In this document: positions 13,007-24,948 of the stretch, in pieces | Layout: each line of letters begins with the position of its first letter | Numbering within the stretch: position 1 is the first letter of the stretch | Assembly: GCA_030035585.1 (NCBI GenBank) | Contig: CM057476.1 | Coordinates: 24,970,501-25,034,500, forward strand | Direction of reading: 5' to 3' | Length of the DNA stretch: 64,000 bases | Source: Dugong dugon | Lineage: Eukaryota > Chordata > Mammalia > Sirenia > Dugongidae | Translations under genes and position numbers: made by a program | The notes under the pieces: generated by a model | Databases searched by the model: none | What the model was told of the DNA's origin: nothing | What the model saw: the letters and a program-made list of their open reading frames with translations, nothing else

Positions 13007-13424
13007 GGAGTCCTGGTGGCACAGCGCTTAAGCACTTGGCTGCTAACCAAAAGGTTGTTGGTTCTAACCTTCCTAGCGATTCTGCGGGAGAAAGACCTAG
13101 CAATCTACTCCCATAAAAATTGTTGCCTTTGTTAAGGTGGCATCAAATCGATTTTGACTCATAATGACCCCATATGACAGAGTAGAACTGACCCACAGGG
13201 TTTCCTAGGCTGTACTCTTTATGGGAGCAGATCACCAGGTCTTTCTCTTGCAGAGCTGCTGGATGGGTTCGAACCATCGATCTTTCGATTAGTAGTGGAG
13301 TGCTTAACTGTTGCACCACCAGGGCTCCATACAGCCTAGAAAACCCTATGGGCACTTCTGCCGTGCCACATGGAGTCACTTTGAGTTGAAAATTGACTCA
13401 ACAGCACCCAACAACAACAACAAA
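13007..13424 (+). mobile_element. AfroSINE, interrupted by a second antisense AfroSINE
   Basis: It opens with GGAGTCCTGGTGGCACAGCG and the tRNA-like GGCTGCTAACCAAAAGGTTG, runs to about 13120, and resumes at 13329 with ACAGCCTAGAAAACCCTATG, ending in a CAACAACAACAA tail at about 13424. The two parts together give a normal full-length SINE. This family is tRNA-derived and typical of afrotherians. Its 3' end matches the RTE tail, so RTE proteins presumably mobilised it. Confidence 0.88.
13121..13328 (-). mobile_element. AfroSINE nested inside another AfroSINE
   Basis: Read on the minus strand it starts with GGAGCCCTGGTGGTGCAACA at 13328 and ends with the GTTGCC-side tail at about 13121. It carries the extra middle block (TGCAGGAGAAAGACC-like) seen in longer members. 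It splits the sense AfroSINE, so it is the younger of the two. The exact target duplication is unclear. Confidence 0.88.
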
Positions 13425-13630
13425 GATATCATGACCAAATGTGCGGGAAGGTGAGTGTCCCTGGCCTAGCTCGCTGCACGGCCAGTGTGTAGACAGTAGA
13501 CCAAGAGGACCTGGGTCCCTGCTGGGAGCTGAGCCCCAGAGGAGCAAGAGTAGGACACAGGAGAGAGGTGGAAAAGGAGAAGACCTCCAAGATGGCCTGG
13601 GCTCAGGCCGGCATTCATGCTTTTAAGACT

Positions 13631-13676
13631 GTGCGCACGCACGTGTGCACGCGCACACACGTGCACACTCACACAC
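13631..13676. repeat. Imperfect (CA/CG)n alternating purine-pyrimidine tract
   Basis: GTGCGCACGCACGTGTGCAC and the following CACACACGTGCACACTCACA are strictly alternating for most of their length, a composition prone to Z-DNA. Confidence 0.75.
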
Positions 13677-14778
13677 CCTCTCAGACCTCACTTCATCCTT
13701 GTTAGAGTGTCAGCTCCGGGAGGGCGGCACCAAGTCTCTGTTCACTAATGTTCCCCTGCAGCTCACCCGGGACCACCACATAGGAGGCCCTCAGGAAACG
13801 TGTCTGACGGAGAGCAAACAGATGCTCCTTCTCCCTGAGACATTTCTTCCTGGTGCCAGGGGAATAGTCCCCATGTGAGCAACCGCAGGGGAGTAAACCC
13901 CAGGCAGAGCTGGCTCAGTCCTCAGTCATATTGCCTTGTTGTGCTTTATGAAATGGCCCTTTCTGGCTGTTCCCCTGTGCTAAGTTGGGACACCCTGCCC
14001 TCCCTGGACCAGGATGTCTGACAGGCCTGCCCCTTGCAGGTGGGCGTGTGGGAAGGAACCAGCAAGCCTGTGTACGGAGCTCTGTCCCTGTGGGGTTCCT
14101 TGGGATGGCACCAAGCCCCAGGTTGCGGGTTCCTCTCTGCACACCTGCCAGTCAGCCTCCCATGAAGATGGGTGGGAAGGAACTCAACGCCAGGCTGGCT
14201 CGAACCATCCTTGTGGTCTTTGGGCTGGCCGGAGTCCGTCCCTCCTTAGTCTCAGCCCTGCTCCTCCCTGGCTTTCTGTCCTCCAACTGCGTATCTGGAC
14301 ACTTTCCTGTGGGTGCAGTGGTACAGTCTTGCATTCGGCACTGGGAGACCTGAGTCTTCAAGCTGAAATGCTGACACACGCTGCATTTGAAAGCCAGATT
14401 GGGCAACAACGGAGCATAGTAAATTGAGGTGAAAGCCCACTCCCCAGAATGCAAGGGCCAACTCAATAGGTAGACCCTGGTCCCAGCTACCCGAAAGAGC
14501 TCATTTGGCTCAAGCAGAGCTGATTCATTTAGCTATCCATCCTTGAACTTGAAAGTCTGAGAAACCAGTCGGGGTGGGGAGTGGGGGAGGCCCACAGCTG
14601 CTGTCTGGGTAGTGACCTGACCCTTTCCTTAAATGGGGCCTTGACGGGAAGCTCACAAATCTGCAGTCTGGACCAAGACTCCCAAACCCGCCTGCCCCTT
14701 GTGGGCTTTGTCCTGGGCCCACCAGCAGGCACACCCCTGGCAGACAGTGCCCTGACACGGGCCTCCATGCTGCCAGGA

Positions 14779-14836
14779 TGTGTGTGTGCCTGTGTGTGTG
14801 TGTGCATGTGCATTCGCGTGTTTGCGTGTGTGTTTG
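14779..14836. repeat. Imperfect (TG)n microsatellite
   Basis: Interrupted TGTGTG runs with CC, CA and CG interruptions, intronic. Confidence 0.85.
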
Positions 14837-16284
14837 TAGCCTGACCGAGCCCCGGCAGCTTGTTGTCTTTTGCGGGCCCATCGTGGCCATAAATCCTCTC
14901 CTGCCACGGGGAAAGATCTCTTCATCCTGAAGCGGAGATTCACGAGCAGCGCACGCAGCCCCAGCTGGCTGGTGTTTGTCATCATTCCAGAGACATAAAC
15001 TACAGCCCCTGACGCCGCTGCAGCTTCGGTAGTCCTTCACGTATCATCCTAGAGCTCTGTGCTTTGTAACTCAGAGAGCTCAACAGCGTCCTCTCTCGCC
15101 TAGCAACCTGTCTCTCCTTTTCCTGCCACTGCACAGCCTGCTGTGCAAGGGAGAAAATTAACATTTCTCCAAAAGTAGATTAATAAACATCTGAGGAACG
15201 TGCTAATAAAGACGGCATGGTCTGAGAGCACGCTGTCAATTAGCTCCACCACGTCCCTGGCAGTAAAGGGACAGGTTAGAGGACAGTGAGCCAGCGCCAC
15301 CTGCTGGCATCCCATGGTGGTACAACCCCACTCTGCCTGCCCGTGGTGTGAACCCCAGAGCCTAGGGGCCCTCTCTTAAGCCACCTGCTCCGTCCTGGGC
15401 TGGGGCAACGCAGTGTGTGACCTGATCTGGGGGCCTGGTGACCTCATACACATCTATTGCCTTCTTTGACCCTCAGTTTCTGATCTTAAACCAGGAGCAA
15501 CCCCCTCAGGGGGCTCCTGAGGGGGTGAGGAGTGTCCTGGCAAGTGCCCAGGGGGAGGCGCACACCATCTGCCTTTGGGGGTTCCTGCCTAAAGGGATAG
15601 AGCAGCCCCTCCTGCAGCTCCTTGCCTGCCATGTGGGGGCATGTTGTCTGCCCCCGTTTAGAGTGCCCATCCTGAGAAGGGAAAAGTACCATTCTTTCTC
15701 ATATAGTCAGAGAGCTGAGGCAGACAGAAGCCAGATGCCAGGCTGGAGGAGACTGCAGAAAGGGAAGCAATGCGTGCAATATAACTGAGGTCCTGCCATG
15801 GAGGACCAGCCCCCATCATGAGGTTCTTCTACAGCCCGATGGCTGCACTGGCCCCCATGACGGTGCCAGGGAGCAGGCAGGTGTGCCTGCAAGGAGGAGA
15901 GCAGGAGCGGTCTGTCACACACACCCCAGGTCACAGCTGTCAGCAGCTATGAGCAATCTGTGGTCCTAGGGACTTGCAGCGAAGTGCACTACTGCCCTTC
16001 AGCCATGACCTGAGACCCTCGATCACACTCCAGTGAGTGGGTCCCTGGCATGGAGCCCTTCACCACAAGGCATGTGTCAGGGGTGCCAATTACCCCAGGC
16101 AGGTGATAGCATGTGAACCTGTTCCTACCCAGACTGACCTTCAGATGATGTGCATGGAGGGTGGCTCGGGAAGGGCCATGGGGGCATATGGTGGGGTCCT
16201 GTCCCTCAGCCACGGGTCTGAAAGAGCCACCAGCTTTGAGGGCTTGCCTAAGTGTTTTACTCTGAATAGATTTTTTACTTTTTA

Positions 16285-16625
16285 AAACAAGAAGAGACCC
16301 ACGAGGACTTTAGCCCAGCCTCTTCACTTTACACACGAGGAAAAGGGGATTCCTTGGGTGGCACGGTCAGTACACTCAGCTGCTAACTGACAGACTACAG
16401 GTTTGAACCTACCCTGAGGTACCTTGGAAGAAATTCCTGGCAATCTACTTCTGAAAAATCAGTCCTTGAAAACCCTACAGGACACAGTTCTACTCTGATA
16501 CACATCGGGGGAGGGCCTCCATGAGTCGGGATGGACTCAACAGCAACTAGGTCTTTTGGTTTTTTTTTTAAGAAGTACCCTGCCTTGCCCAAAGTCACAC
16601 AGTCAGTTGGTGACAGAGGTGGCCT
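16285..16625 (+). mobile_element. Old MIR/L3-like repeat split by an AfroSINE
   Basis: CCTCTTCACTTTACACACGA ends at the SINE, and after it the same element continues with GCCCAAAGTCACACAGTCAG. Joined, they resemble the usual (CTCATTTTACAGATGAGGAAA ... TTGCCCAAAGTCACACAG) core of MIR or L3. The family is uncertain. Confidence 0.6.
16345..16571 (+). mobile_element. AfroSINE, full length, diverged
   Basis: It starts at GGGGATTCCTTGGGTGGCAC, has the tRNA-like CAGCTGCTAACTGACAGACT segment, and ends ATGAGTCGGGATGGACTCAA, CAGCAACTAGG and a T-rich tail. It interrupts an older repeat. Confidence 0.85.
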
Positions 16626-17692
16626 GCTGGCTCAGTCATGTCATCTGTAGACATTCACTGGTCCCCAGGCTCCAGGGCTCAGGAGAGCACTGCCGTGCTA
16701 TTTGAACTATTACAAGTCTGTCTTTATGCAGATCTCTAGGCAAACGTGCCCCAGTGAAATAGCTGTAGCGGTCTGCACCAGGTGGCTGTGGCCCTGGTGG
16801 TGGTGGAGGTGAGGACATCGTGCCGCCATCACTGCGCTGAGCAGGACCACGGCCTGGACCTCTGAGTCCAGACAAGACCCTCTCATGCCCTTGGCTTTTG
16901 TTTCCTGCCCTCCAATTCTCTGCCCTTGGATCTGTCATCCTGGGATGGTGCCCCAGAGGAGACTGGCCATGCACAGCTGTATCACGGCAGAACAGAGCAC
17001 AGGGTGCAGAGACGGGATGCCAGCTCCTGCTGGAAGAGCTGCTGAAGAAAAGTGTGTGCTCTGCAGCTGAGGAGCCGGCGAGGGGTCCCGCTCCGTGGGG
17101 CTCGGGGGGCTCACAACCAGTGCCCTTTTACTCAAAGGGAGAATCTTGAGTAGTTTTACTTTGGTCTGAAACTAAGATTATTTCTAGACTTTTGTTTTTA
17201 CTTTGAAAAGGATATCTCTGGGAACAGGTCAGAGGGGCTTTCTGCCTGACCAGGGCAAGAGGCCATTGTGGCCAGGTCCTTGTGTGCCCCACCCAGGCTG
17301 GTCTGGGCTCAGTGCTCAGGTCTGTAGACCTGCCTGGCTGCAGGGGGGCCCAATGGGAGGCTGAGAACCAGCGCATGGTGTGGCATCCAGCGGGAGGGGC
17401 CAGTGAATAGCAGATGGGGCACAGGTGGGCCTGACAACCAGGGAGAGATCGGGACAGAAGCAAGCACATTTCTTCAGTTAAGGCCTGGATACTGGGCCTC
17501 CGCTGGTGGGCTCTGCATGCCCTGGGGGCCTTGCCTACCCCACTGCACCACCTAGAAACAAGTCCAGAGACCAGAGAGGATCTCCCAGGACACCTCCACA
17601 GAATAAACAGGTTCCTTGAATGGCTGAACATTTACCAGCCTGGCTAAGACATCTGATGCTCCTCAACTGAGGCTGGCCGGGGGGAGCCACCA

Positions 17693-20600
17693 CATGTCTG
17701 TCAGTTTGTCGTACTGTGGTGGCCTGCATGTTGCTGTGATACTGGAAGCTTTGCCACTGATATTTCATATACCAGCAGGGTCACCCTTGGTAAACAGGTT
17801 TCAGCAAAGTTTCCAGGCTAAGACATATTAGAAAGAAGAACCTGGCAGTCTACTTCTGAAAAAATTAGCCAGTGAAAACATTATGAATAGCACTGGAACA
17901 TTGTCTGCTATAGTGCCAGGAGATGAGCCCCTCAGGTTGGAAGACACTCAAAATACTACTGGTTTGGAAGAGCTGCCTCCTCAAAGTAGAGTCCACCCTA
18001 ATGACGTGGATGGAGTCAGGCTTTCAGGACCTTCATCCACTGATGGGGCATGACTTAAAATGAGAAGAAACAGCTGTAAACATCCATTAATACTCAAAAT
18101 GTGGAATGTAAGAAGTATGAATCTAGGAAAATTGGAAGTCGTCAAAAATGAAATGGAACACATGAACATCAATATCCTAGGCATCAGTGAGCTGAGATGG
18201 ACCGGCATTGGCCATTCTGAATCAGACAATCATATGTCTACTATGCTGGGAATGACAAATTGAAGAAGAATGGCATCACTTTAATTGTCAAAAAGAGCAT
18301 TTCAAGATCTATCCTGAAGTACAATGCTGCCAGTGATAGGATGATATCCATACGCCTACAAGGAAGACCAGTTAATTCAACTATTATTCAAATTTATGCC
18401 AAAGATGAAAATTAAGGCCAAAGATGAAAAAATTGAATATTTTTACCAACCTCTACCGTCTGAAATTGATCAAACATGCAGTCAAGATGCATTGATAATT
18501 AGTGGCGATTGGATTACGAAAGTTGGAAACAAAGATGGATTGGTAGTTGGAAAATATGGCCTTGGTAATAGAAATGGTGCTGGAGATCACATGATAGAAT
18601 TTTGCAAGCCCAACAACTTCTTCATTGCAAATACCATTTTTCAACAACATAAATGGTGACTATACATGTGGACCTCACCAGATGGAATACACAGGAATCC
18701 AATCGACTACTTCTGTGGAAAGAGATGATGGAAAAGCTCAGTATCATCGGTCAGAACAAGGCCAGGGGCCGACTGTGGAAAAGACCATCAATTGCTCACA
18801 TGCAAGTTCAAGTTGAAGTTGAAGAAAATTACAACAAGTTCACAAGAGCCAAAATACGACCTTGAGTATGTTCCACCTGAATTTAGAGAACCATTTCAAG
18901 AATAAATTTGATGCACTGAAAACTAATAACCAAAGACCAGAAGAGTTGTGGAATAATATCAATGACATCATACATGAAGAAAGCAAGAGATCATTAAAAG
19001 ACAGGAAAGAAAGACCAAAATGGATGTCAGAAGAGACTCTGAAACTTGCTCTTGAACGTAGAGTAGCTTAAGCAAAAAAAAGAAATGATGAAGTAAAAGG
19101 GCTGAACAGAAGATTTCAAAGGGCACTCAAGAAGACAAAGTAAAGTATTATAATGAAATGTGCAAAGACCTGGAGATAGAAAACCAAAAGGGAAGAACAC
19201 ACTCGGCATTTCTCAAGCTGAAAGAACTAAAGAAAAAATTGAAGCCTCCAGCTGCAATATTGAAGGATTTTACAGGGAAAATATTAAACAACACAGGAAG
19301 CACCAAAAGATGAATACACAAAGTCACTGTACCAAAAAGAATTGGTCAACATTCATCCATTTCAGGAGATAGCATATGGTCAAGAACCAATGGTACTGAA
19401 GGAAGAGGTCCAAGCTGCACTAAAGGCACTGTCGGAAAACAAGGCTTCAGGAATTGACGGAGTATCAATTGAGATGTTTCAACAAACTGATGGCAGCGCT
19501 GGAGGTGCTCACGTGTCTTTGCCAAGAAATTGAGAAGACAGCTACCTGGCCAACCAACCGGAAGAGATCCATCTACGTACCCATTCCAAAGAAAGGCGAC
19601 CCAACAGAATGTGGAAAGTATCAAACATTATCATTAATATCACATGCAACTAAATTTTGCTGAAAATAATTCAAAAACAGTTGCAGCAGTACATTGACAG
19701 AGAACTGCCAGAAATTCAAGCTGGATTCAGAAGGGGATGTGGAACAAGGGATATCATTGCTGATGTCAGATAGATCATGGCTGAAAGCAGAAAATACCAG
19801 AAAGATGTTTACCTGTGTTTTATTGACTATGCAAGGCATTCGACTGTGTGAGTCGTAACAAATTATGGATAACATTGAGAAAAATGGGAATTCCAGAACA
19901 CTTCATTATGCTCATGAGGAATCTGTACATAGACCAAGAGGCAGTCGTTTGAACAGAACAAGGGGATGATACTGCATAGTTTAAAGTCAAGAAAGGTGTG
20001 GGTCAGGGTTGTATCCTTTCACCATACTTATTCAATCTGTATACTGAGCAAATAATCCGAGAAGCTGGATTATATGAAGAAGAACAGGGCATCAGATTGG
20101 AGGAAGACTCATCAACAATCTTCAATATGCAAATGACACAACCTTGCTTGCTGAAAGTGAAGAGGACTTGAAGCACTTACTGATGAAGATCAAAGACCAC
20201 AGCCTTCAGTATGGATTACACTTCAACATAAAGAAAACAAAAATCCTCACAACTGGACCAATAAGCAACATTGTATAAACGGAAAAAAGATTGAAGTTGT
20301 CAAGGATTTCATTGTACTTGGATCCACAACCAACGCCCATGGAAGCAACAGTCAAGGAATCAGACAACATATTACATTGGGCAAATCTGCTGCAAAAGAC
20401 CTCTTTCAAGTGTTAAAGATGTCACTTTAAGGACTAAGATGAGCCTGACTCAAGCCATGATGTTTTCAATCACCTAATACACATGTGAAAGTTGGACAAT
20501 GAATAAGGAAGACCGAAGAAGAATTGATGCTTTTGAATCATGGTGTTGGTGAAGAATATTTAATACACCGTAGACTGCCAAAAGAACGAACTAATCTGTC

Positions 20601-20899
20601 TTAGAAGAAATACAGCCAGAATGTGCATTAGAAGCAAGAATAGTGAGACCTTGTCTCACACACTTTGCACGTGTTATCAGGAGGGACCAGCCTCTGGAGA
20701 AGGACATCATTCTTGGTAAAGTAGAAGGGCATCGAAAAAGACAAAGACCCTCAATGAGATGAACTGACACAGTGGCTGCAACAATGGGCTCAAGCATAAC
20801 AATGAATGTGAGGATGGCGCAGGACTGAGCAGAGTTTTGTTCTGTCCTACATAGGGTCACTATGAGTCAGAACCGACTAGACGGCACCTAACAACAACA
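17693..20899 (+). mobile_element. Near-full-length RTE LINE (RTE1 type), inactivated
   Basis: About 3.2 kb from CTGTCAGTTTGTCGTACTGT to the TAACAACAACA tail, in sense with TTC28. In order: a 5' UTR-like part; the AP-endonuclease start at 18060-18263 (MWNVRSMNLGKLEVVKNEME, SELRWTGIGH); a linker (KERPKWMSEETL near 19000); the reverse-transcriptase palm with NKASGIDGVS near 19440, a damaged FIDYA motif near 19820 and GVGQGCILSPYLFNLYTEQI near 20000; then the C-terminal WTDTVAAT-like region near 20760. The YADD motif region (about 20115-20150) is frameshifted and many stops occur, so it cannot code for active protein. It is the best reference in the window for the other RTE pieces. Confidence 0.92.
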
Positions 20900-21229
20900 G
20901 GGGCAGTGGATGGTGTCACAGGGTCTGATTGAAACAGCTCTGCATAGCCCAGCCCTGGGATGGCGGGAGGTGTCATGGAGGGTGCAGACTGCAGGTAGCC
21001 TTCCTCTGGCCATCTCCTCTGAAGGAATTAGCAGCCTAGGGAGAGGGGCTCCCTGTTCCAGGCAAGTCTGGTTGTCTAAAGAGGCCCTCAGCCTTTGTCT
21101 TCTCCCCACAGCAGAGCACCTGAGTTAGCACTGATGCACACAGCCTCTGGGTCCTCCTGGCCCACTTACTTCTCCAGCCAGGATCCTGGGCCTCTGTCCA
21201 CAGGTTCCCTGACACTGACCCCCAGCACC

Positions 21230-21400
21230 CCAGCATTGTTTGGAGTGTTCCTCATGCTGTGCCCTCTGCTTGGAATGGCCCTCCCCACCCTGCCCACCAG
21301 GGAGGATGACTCCAAATCATCCCTCGGAGCCCAGCTCAAATGGCACTCTCCCAAAAGCCTGACCACCAACTAGAGTCCCTGCCTCATGCCACGGTACCCC
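21230..21400 (+). mobile_element. L2 LINE 3' fragment
   Basis: TGTGCCCTCTGCTTGGAATG, then AGCCCAGCTCAAATGGCACT and a CCTGACCACCAA end follow the order of the L2 3' region (TCTGCCTGGAA ... CTCAAATGTCACCTCC ... CCTGACCA). Confidence 0.7.
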
Positions 21401-22154
21401 TCAACCTCTGTAGGAGCTGTTCCCTTTCTTGTGACCTGGTGCAGGGACCCCTGGCGGGCCCTCTGTGGGCTTGCCCTGCCTGGCAGAGTGTGGCACCATG
21501 TGTGCAGAATGGGTTAGCACTGTGGGCCCTTTGGATGCCTGGGGTACCTCATGGCATTCAATACAAAGGTACCACGGCCTTCAGCACTTGGGCTCTAGGA
21601 TGGATCTAGGCTCCTCTCCTGCCCTCCTGCCCCACATCACTAGCTAATACTCCTAATGCTTCATGTACTCTCAAATCCTTACACTCCCTGCATGTGGGCA
21701 CCATTACACACTTCTGGAAGTGAGGCCCAGAGGGGAGTGTCTTGCCCAAATCAGGATTTCACCCCTGGGGCCCTCCTGCCTCCACCCCACAATCATCACC
21801 TCTTTTGAATTGGTGGCTGATGTCAGACTGAGGACTCCAGCCCTTCCCTTCCTGGTACGCTGCTTCCAGAAACCATGTTTTAGCAGCTTACACTGCTAGC
21901 CGGGGTGCCCGCCTGGACCTCCAGGGCTCTCCTGACTCCTGTGCCTCGGGGCGCTGCTCCTTAGGGTGCTCAGCTCTTGTGTGTGGACAAGGGGCTGTGC
22001 TTTGGGCCTGCTGGGAGGAGCTCCCTGCGTCTTCCTTGTGCAGCTTGGGTTCTGCAGGTCTCCCTGTATCACAGAAGCAGGAAGGGGCACTGTGGGGAGT
22101 ACCCTCGAGCCGGGGTTTCTTTTTCCAGCTCAGACTCAAAGAACCTTGGGGTTT

Positions 22155-22420
22155 GTGGTGCGCCCCCACCAGTCACTGTGGGCACCTGCAGCTGCAGTGT
22201 TGTCTGGGGACACCCCCAGGTGCCCACCTCCAAACGGTCTCAAGGGGGCCTTGACACCCTGTCAGGTAGACCTGTCTTGTGTACGGAGTCTTGTGTGCGG
22301 TGCCCCCACTGGTCACTGTGCTATCTGGACCCCAGCTGTCTGGGAGGCCACAGTTCCTGTCTGCAGGGCACACAGGTGCCCCTGTCACAAACAGTGGCAT
22401 GACAGACACTGCATGTCATG
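22155..22420. repeat. Diverged two-copy tandem duplication, about 140-bp period
   Basis: GTGGTGCGCCCCCACCAGTC (from 22155) and GTGCGGTGCCCCCACTGGTC (from 22293) are both followed by ACTGTG, and then by CCCAGGTGCCCAC and CACAGGTGCCCCTG respectively. Similarity fades between these anchors, so the duplication is old or partial. Confidence 0.5.
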
Positions 22421-23817
22421 CCAGACGGCTCCTCTGCAGAGCAGTCTCTGCTTCAGGGGAGAACTGCTCTTTCCAGCACATTCTCTGGAATTAAGTGAGC
22501 CTCTGAGTGTCACCCCAGGGCCTCTGTGCGGCAAAGACACGACGCGGCCCGTCACTGGTGATTACTGTTTCCTGAGTGAGCAGCTTTCGGGCCTCCCCTC
22601 CTGCTGCTCTTGTCTGGCACGGCCGGGCAGAGCGCAGCTCAGGGCTCAGGTTCACGCCACCTGGGATTTGGGTTATGTGGGAGGCTCCGAGAACACGGGT
22701 CAGGGAGGGCCAGGGAGGAGATACCATACCCAGAAAATACACATGGATCTTTCAAGTAATTTCTCTTGATGGTCACGTATCCTGGGCTGACCCAGGAGAG
22801 GAAGCAGACCTCCCGTTTTTTCTTAGTCAAGACTCAGAGGCTGCCTGCCACCTCTGCAGTGTGTCTGGTATAAGACATGGGCTCTACCCTTAAGGATCCT
22901 AGAACACGTGGCAGAAACTCCGAAACGATGTGCAGTGTCTAAATCAATAGTCATGCAAAGAACGTCACAAGAAGGCTATGCTGAAGCCAGGCGGCAGGCA
23001 AGTGCAGAGGGGCAGCCTCGCCCCTGCACTGGAAACTGGTTTGTCCCCCGCCTACTGACTCTTCTCCACTTCCTCTGAAGATCAATGAACAAGTGAATGA
23101 ATGAATGAATGTTCTCATCCTGTGTTGGGAGTGTGAAACGTGTGGTCTTTGGGGTTGAAAATGCCATCTGTACTAATACAACTCTGCTTGGAGATATGGG
23201 ACATGAATTAAAAACAAGAACCCAGCCACACTGGAACTGCCCACTCTGCAGGTACTGTCCAGCCAGCAGCCCCCAGCACTCCCTCTCACAGTGTCCCCAG
23301 CTACCTGGGGGTTGGGGGCCATCAGTACCTTGCTGCAGAGCCTTGACCTGTACAGGGGCTCAGGTGGGTGCCCAGTGGCAGACCTGAGCCCAAGGTTGGG
23401 GCCAACGCACTCCTTGTTTTGTCTGTGGTGCCCCACATCATAGATGAATTGGCGCTGGGCACTGTCTTCCCTTCAGCTTGGTGGCCGCAGCTGATTCCTA
23501 ATGGTCTTCACGTTTCCTGCGCACAATCACTCCACACAAGGATGTAATTAAATCCTTTGAGCAGCACTTTGGGACGTTTGATTATGTAGAAAAACTCCAT
23601 AGAAATGTAAGCTGTTGTGTGCAGCTGGTTTACCCTGCTGTTTCTGTCAGTGCTCACTGTAGTGTGAAAATTACCTGGAAGGGAAGCAAAGAGGACAGAG
23701 CTGGGCGAGAAGGTCGGGTGGGGCACTGATGGGGCGCACTGCTGGTGAGTGACCAGAGAGCACCCCGCCTGCCCATCCATCGTGACCTGATTAATCGCGA
23801 GGCCCCTCTCTCCCCAG

Positions 23818-23962
23818 GAGCTGCCAGAGCATGACGAGTTTGTTCAGTAACACCATGTCGCCCATCAAGGACGGGACCTCCTCCCTTCCCAGGAGGCAGA
23901 CTTCCTTCGCCAAGCCCCCACTCCGTGCTCTGTATGACCTGCTCATCGCACCCATGGAAGGG
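23818..23962 (+). CDS. TTC28: TTC28 coding exon, start of the CHAT domain
   Basis: The acceptor CTCTCCCCAG ends at 23817 and the donor GTAAGTGCCT starts at 23963. One base completes the Arg codon from the previous exon, then come 48 codons, ending in phase 0. It reads SCQSMTSLFSNTMSP, then a basic SLPRRQTSFAKPP stretch, then ALYDLLIAPMEG. The last segment is the typical opening of a CHAT domain (LYxxLIxPM). The RRQTS and nearby SP sites look like possible kinase targets, which is inference. Confidence 0.95.
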
Positions 23963-24948
23963 GTAAGTGCCTCCCTGTGGTGTAGGGCATCTTGGTGTCG
24001 GAATACATCAGTTCCTGGCTGGTGCCCATGTTGTGTCCCTCTCAGATACACACATGGGCTGCTGAGACAACCAGAGGTTTTCCAGAATATGCGCCTTCTG
24101 TGTCCAGCTTCTCAGTGTGCATGTGAAAGCTAAAGCAGACTTGGGTTCTTGGTTGGCTGTGATTAGTAGGTGAGGCTTTGAGCTTCAAGTTGGCCGATCT
24201 GGTTCAGGTTCTAACTCTGCTCCTGACTAGCCGGGTAAACTTGGCTGCAGACACCTCAGGTATGAATGAGATGATGCTCCTTCCCAGCCTGCACAGCAGC
24301 TCACTGGGAGGCTTGGGAGGTCAGGGCTGTGCACATCGAAGCCATTGTCGGTAGAGCAACGATGTTGGTGGTTGTGGCTGCCCTGCCAAATCCCATACCC
24401 CCTGGCGATTCCACGGGGGATGTGACCATGGCTCTGCCATTCCCAGGAGTCCTCAGACTCTGCACTTAGACCTGCTGCAATGCTGCACCCCTGCCTGTCC
24501 CTTCTCCTAGAATCTTGCCTTAGCCATCTCAAGCCAGGGCTTGAACAGTGGCTGAGTTTCAGAAAATCAAGCTTCAGCTCTCTCATTTCCTTGACCTCTG
24601 ACATTGTCAGAATCGCAGACTTCATCACACAGAGTACAATGTTAAGACACTCTTGCATTTGAGATTTCCCAAGAAGGTTGGAAGTTATGGCTTTTAGGTT
24701 TCCACGGCATTTCACCTGCCCTGGTCTTGACTTACCACTGTTCAACACAGACACCACACTCTGATGGGGAGGGCAATGCAAAGGGCTCAGGATCTCTGTG
24801 AATCTGAGTTTGGAGACTGTCCAGGCCACTGCACACGGGCTGTAGGAAGCCCAGGGCCACAGCAGGGGGCTATGCTTTGGAGGCCCGTGGGGAGTAGACC
24901 GCTTGCCCTCTCCATCTTCCCGCTTTCTCAGTTGTCTGTTGCCAGGTA

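Larger units (their letters stand above)
6605..23817. other. TTC28 intron, 17.2 kb
   Basis: No further TTC28 exon is expected, because the flanking exons join in phase. The recognisable content is old hAT, MIR, L3 and L2 pieces, three AfroSINEs (one nested in another), a near-full-length RTE, several simple repeats and a diverged tandem duplication near 22155-22420. GC-rich parts (7200-8900, 11400-12900, 14000-15000, 21900-22800) have long open frames on several strands at once, which reflects composition. I see nothing specific in the rest. Confidence 0.7.

Noticed and set aside
13629..13676. CRISPR-like or structured repeat array
   Set aside because: It is an imperfect dinucleotide tract in a mammalian intron. 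There are no repeat-spacer units anywhere in the window.
18060..20900. Possible functional reverse transcriptase gene
   Set aside because: The endonuclease and RT blocks are broken by stops and frameshifts, and the YADD region is out of frame. It is an RTE fossil.
21966..22769. A 267-codon open frame on the + strand
   Set aside because: It lies inside a TTC28 intron, overlaps other long open frames on both strands, follows a GC-rich composition, includes a tandem duplication, and matches no family I know.
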